NCBI GenBank assembly: GCA_039704465.1
Contig: JASFAU010000010.1
Location: 1,116,001 to 1,180,000 of the forward strand
DNA from: Plasmodiophora brassicae
Taxonomy: Eukaryota; Endomyxa; Phytomyxea; Plasmodiophorida; Plasmodiophoridae
Length of the DNA stretch: 64,000 nt
Direction: 5' to 3'
The notes beneath the pieces are model-generated. The model was not told the DNA's origin and searched no databases. It was given only the letters and a program-made list of their open reading frames with translations. The translations under genes and the position numbers were made by a program. Shown in pieces: positions 60,640 through 64,000 of the stretch. Position 1 is the stretch's first letter. Each line of letters opens with the position of its first letter.

Positions 60640-62850
60640 ACTCTGGGCAATTTACGTCTACGATGCACCTCTCGACGAAAACTCTAGCAACATATACGTA
60701 GATGACATCGCCTCTTGGGCCACTGGGAGAACGAAGAAACAAGTGAAGCGCACCCTACACAAAAAGAACGCGGCACTAATGAAATGGTGCGATGCCAACC
60801 ATATTAAAATCAACTGGGACAAGACGGTAATATTATTCAACGAGTACAACCCGGACGACGCTCTTAAAACAAACAAAACCAGTATAAGGACAGCACCGGA
60901 GGTCCTAGGAATCACACTAAGGGCTAATGAGGAAAACAAACACGGTATGATGATGATCGACATTAATGGTGTAGCGGCCAGCATAACACAAAGAAGCAAA
61001 GTAGCCAGGTCGCTGCTAAAATACAACTTCCCAATTAAAATATACTGTACCACCAAATATGCAAAGGATTCATCGGGCAAACTAAATTACTACATGCCGA
61101 TACTTGGGGCAGAAACAGGTAAAGAAATGAAAAGTGCCATCAAGCCCCTAGAAACAGCTTATAACGAGTATATGAGGACATACTCAGGAGCGTTCAGACC
61201 CACACCAATTCCCCTTCTACACGCAATGACTGGATTTCCGCTATTACGAGACGCGATATGCACAAGCGCTACCATGACAGTCCTGTCAGCAATTGCCAAT
61301 GACACCCTGCTAGGTAGAGAATACAGCACTTGGGACGGTGAGGGTGATGGATGGAGCCGAATAGTGGGGAAGACCCTCAACGAGGACATGCCCAGAACGT
61401 ACACTGAGGTACATCCAAAAGTAAAGCTAAGTGAACAGACGCTGGAAACACTCTATCAGGTGCAATGCCACACGAGTTCTAGAGCAGAAGCGATCGAAAA
61501 ACACCTCACAGACGAGCTACTACCCCAAGAATCACCTAAGCCTGACCCCTGGGGAAAACGCAGGAGCAGCTGCGCTCGTCATAGACAACAGGGAGTACCC
61601 GCCCACTGAAACAGTGAGAGAAACCGCTTTAAACCCGGTCATCGTTCGTTCCAGCTACGAAACAGAACTCATTGCATTAGGGTGCGGACGGGACGTTGCT
61701 ATCGATGAGAACTTCAACGACACCAAAGTACACATCTTCTCGGACTCCTGATCGTGGATCAAACAGCTGCAAGCGCTCCCAACAAGGCCAAAAAGGGTGC
61801 ACGACGAGGTCGCAGCTAATGCTGACAAGCTGGCCAACCTAATAGAGAATAACAACGAGGTACACGTACACTTCATCCCAGCCACGTCCCAAAACCAGAC
61901 GAAGAAAATACGGACACAAGTTCACAGAAGACCGAATGCTCAGAGTCGTATGTAAACACGTACACTGACAGGAAAACCCCAACCAGGCGAACAGGTATCA
62001 GAAACGGTCAAGAACAATACCCAGGTAAAGACAGTAGCAGTGACGGCTCAGACACTGACCAATCCTCGACTCGAGACGACGAAAACCCGCCAATCCACCC
62101 CAGATCGCAGATGGAGAACCAAACACATGCAGACAAAAGCAAAGCCAGTGACGGCACGAACCACACGGGCCAAAGGGCAGAAGAAGAGGACAACTCAAAC
62201 ACATCGCACGACTCACTACCTACGCGAAATGCGTCATTGACTGAGGAAAGCAGCGAGGATGACTCGGTGACAGACTCGGAGAGCAGAAAAAGGATCAAAT
62301 ACCTGGAAATAGGTCATAATGAGGAGATTGACAAGCTTGCCAAGCGAGCAGCAAAGAAAGGAAAATGTGGGGTAAACCACACACCATTCCTGTCCTCCTA
62401 CAAACTCAATTTAAGACGACTAGCAGCCGAGCGGCTAGAGGACTACCTAAAAAATAACATCAAAGACAGCAAGTGGGACGACTACCCGAAACGAAAACGA
62501 TACATAGACGACGCATGGGACATCGCGTTCAACAGCAGAAAGCTACATACGCACCCACTTCTCAACAGAGCACGATCCGGGCACAGTGCAGAGCGTAAAC
62601 ACCTACACAATATTGACAAAAGAATGTCCGGAGAATCAGACCAATGCAGGCACTGCAACAGTGCTGAAGAGACTATCGAACACCAACTGGTACATGCACT
62701 GCACCGCACTACGCCTCAAACTACAACACGAGCGCGAAACATACGAACGATTATGGAAAAACTCCTTCACAGAAGCTCTATGGAAGTACGAAGACGAAAT
62801 GACAAGAATACTCAAATCCGAAAAATCCAAACGATGCATATTCATCTAAT
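60640..62850 (+). pseudogene. LINE ORF2 remnant: RT, RNase H, CCHC
   Basis: RT site SNIYVDDIASWATG at about 60,685, then KWCDANHIKINWDKTVI and LGITLRAN. RNase H pieces: AAALVIDN, NPVIVRSSYETELIAL, HIFSDS-stop-SWIKQL (nonsense TGA at 61,749-61,751), EVHVHFIPA and, further on, GHNEEIDKLAKRAAKKG. C-terminal zinc motif CRHCNSAEETIEHQLVHC spans a frameshift near 62,690; the true C-terminus continues as LQHERETYERLWKNSFTEAL to a stop near 62,849. Several lesions, so inactive. I-group LINEs with RNase H are the nearest match from memory. Confidence 0.82.
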
Positions 62851-63149
62851 GACAAAGGAACAGGCCGAGGGCAGAAGAACAGCACAAGGTGCAGAAGCGC
62901 TGCGCACCGCCAATGCAACCCCGCCTTTGTCCTGTGGGTGCCCGACAGCCCAGTAAGTGTCGTTTAGGACTGATCATAGGGGGTCTGGGCGCCTGTAAAA
63001 AGGTGACCACCTCCACAGGGGGGTGGATGTCGTCAGTAGTGTAGGCCGGTCAACCGAAGTGAGGAAGACCAATCACCTGCGAACCTTGGAGGGCTCGATG
63101 AGCCCTTAGACTCGCCCCGGAGCCGCCACCCTGCAAGACCCCAGCACAG

Positions 63150-63281
63150 AGGTGACAGGCCGGCTCTGCCAGGTCGGGGAAAGTGAGCGTTCTGCGAACT
63201 TCCCTACGGTCCTCGGATCCGAGAACGAGGCGCCTGCGTTAAAAGCGCGAAACACAAATAAACTTAACTTCAACTTAACTT
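63150..63281 (+). repeat. LINE 3' tail shared with the SINEs
   Basis: Starts AGGTGACAGGCCGGC, includes GAGCGTTCTGC, CCTCGGATCCGAGAACGAGG, CGCCTGCG, AAAGCGCGAAACACAAATAA and ends in an ACTTAACTT repeat. The minus strands of 17,449-17,587 and 23,372-23,506 carry the same blocks in the same order. Confidence 0.88.
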
Positions 63282-63728
63282 GGAACGCTCGACGACCATC
63301 GCTCGAACTCGTCGGGTACGGCCACAACCGCTCGCTCGGAGCAATCATTGCAAACGACCTGGCCGAATGACCAGGCATATATTGGGCGGTTAATTGCAGT
63401 ACATGACTTGTGATCGAGCAGTCTCGGCCTGCCTCCTCATGTATAGACCGTCGTCGACTGCACTGTGATGAGTGGGGAGGATACTCTATCATTCGGAGTA
63501 TGAATATTCGCATGGATTATCACGGCGTGCATGCCCGTGCCGACGTCGGCGTCCAGCCCCGGCCGCGGTACGTACAACGCGGACGAAGTGCGGGGTGGAG
63601 GGCCGCGGTCCGGCCGCCTTCCTCCGGTTGCCAAACGCGGCGCCCTGCCTCTGGTAGTGGGCGGGTGGCGCGCGGCCGACAATCACCAGTACCGGCTACG
63701 GTGCACGTATTACTGATTGGCGCCCGTC
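63282..63728. other. Intergenic, upstream of the right-edge gene
   Basis: About 450 bp. GC content rises sharply after 63,530 (CGGCCGCGG-rich), unlike the LINE before it. Likely promoter and 5' UTR of the gene at 63,729. Nothing else supported. Confidence 0.35.
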
Positions 63729-64000
63729 ATGGTCCTGGCCGGCGCTCGTCGCCGTTCACTGCCGCGCCTGGACAGCAGCCTGGCCGATGCGCTGCTGCCC
63801 GACCGTCACCCCGGGGCATCGCCGCGGTCCGCACGACACCAGCAGGTGGCCGTCGCCGTCGACTTTGTCCACGATGCGTGCCACGGGCACAACCCGCGCC
63901 CGATCCGCCGCCTCGCACGTTCATCGTGGACGCGCCGCGTGCACCTGGACAATGCGAACCTGGTCCTGGCCCTGGCGAACGCATCGGTCATTGTCCTGGA
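63729..64000 (+). CDS. Unrecognised host gene, N-terminal 90 codons
   Basis: ATG 63729 opens a frame that runs uninterrupted off the right edge: MVLAGARRRSLPRLDSSLAD, QQVAVAVDFVHDACHG, VHLDNANLVLALANASVIVL. GC-rich codon use like the exportin and kinesin genes. The last part is hydrophobic and could begin a membrane segment. Family not recognised; the start is the first ATG after the GC-rich leader and could be displaced by introns. Confidence 0.5.
   Translation, partial: MVLAGARRRSLPRLDSSLADALLPDRHPGASPRSARHQQVAVAVDFVHDACHGHNPRPIRRLARSSWTRRVHLDNANLVLALANASVIVL

Larger units (their letters stand above)
60621..63281 (+). mobile_element. 5'-truncated LINE (non-LTR retrotransposon)
   Basis: Contains the last third of an RT, RNase H, a CCHC zinc end and a 3' UTR with an AACTT-repeat tail. 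Endonuclease and the front of the RT are missing, the usual result of incomplete reverse transcription. Codon use and base composition are AT-richer than in the host genes. I could not find a TSD. Confidence 0.85.

Noticed and set aside
63437..63690. Overlapping frames in the GC-rich region before 63,729
   Set aside because: All six frames are open because stop codons are rare at this GC; no motif or codon pattern favours one.

Overview
The window looks like nuclear DNA of a GC-rich, intron-dense microbial eukaryote. Genes at the edges use short GT-AG introns (about 33-74 bp where I can place them) and include eukaryote-only families: a kinesin and exportin-5. Tiny introns, high GC and close gene spacing would suit a phytomyxid such as Plasmodiophora or another protist, but I cannot fix the species from sequence alone.

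Layout. 1-7781 is a compact gene cluster: an oxalate/formate-antiporter-type MFS transporter (minus, runs off the left edge), a kinesin (minus) and exportin-5 (plus), the last two divergent from a short shared intergenic region. 7,815-63,281 is a transposable-element island of about 55 kb. 63,729-64,000 is the start of another GC-rich gene that leaves the right edge.

The island can be resolved into dated layers from target-site duplications (TSDs) and interrupted reading frames. Left part: an old chromovirus integrase/chromodomain is split by Ty3 element A1 (8,987-15,044, TSD CCAT). An IS5/Harbinger-type transposase gene is split by an apparently intact Ty1/copia element (18,331-22,362, identical 143-bp LTRs, TSD TATTG) and then by the LTR of a second old chromovirus. 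The gag of that chromovirus is split by a Ty3 element with two intact ORFs (24,712-30,013, TSD CCTT). A truncated Ty3 copy (30,239-34,370) carries a TRIM-like mini-element and two solo LTRs. Right part: an open reading frame of unknown function (35,814-36,159 plus 59,482-60,130) is interrupted by one 23.3-kb PIF/Harbinger transposon (36,163-59,478, TSD TAA). Inside it sit a mariner element, which carries a chromovirus and a foldback element, and Ty3 element B, which carries Ty3 element C. Every junction is visible, so the insertion order can be read directly. A 5'-truncated LINE closes the island.

The most interesting signals are: a SINE/LINE pair, in which two full-length tRNA-derived SINEs (about 485 bp, each with its own 14-bp TSD) share their last ~130 bp with the LINE 3' end; a predicted primer-binding site complementary to the anticodon arm of tRNA-Asn, shared by the copia element and the TRIM; an AUGA stop/start overlap between gag and pol in an intact Ty3 element; palindromic-terminus foldback elements with 4-bp TSDs and a solo-palindrome derivative; and a Ty3 clade with 4-bp TSDs, a W-I-D-D reverse-transcriptase motif, a TATA-like box at the very start of the LTR and a conserved extra block between pol and the 3' LTR. 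All coordinates and splice sites were read by eye; no alignment or database search was run.
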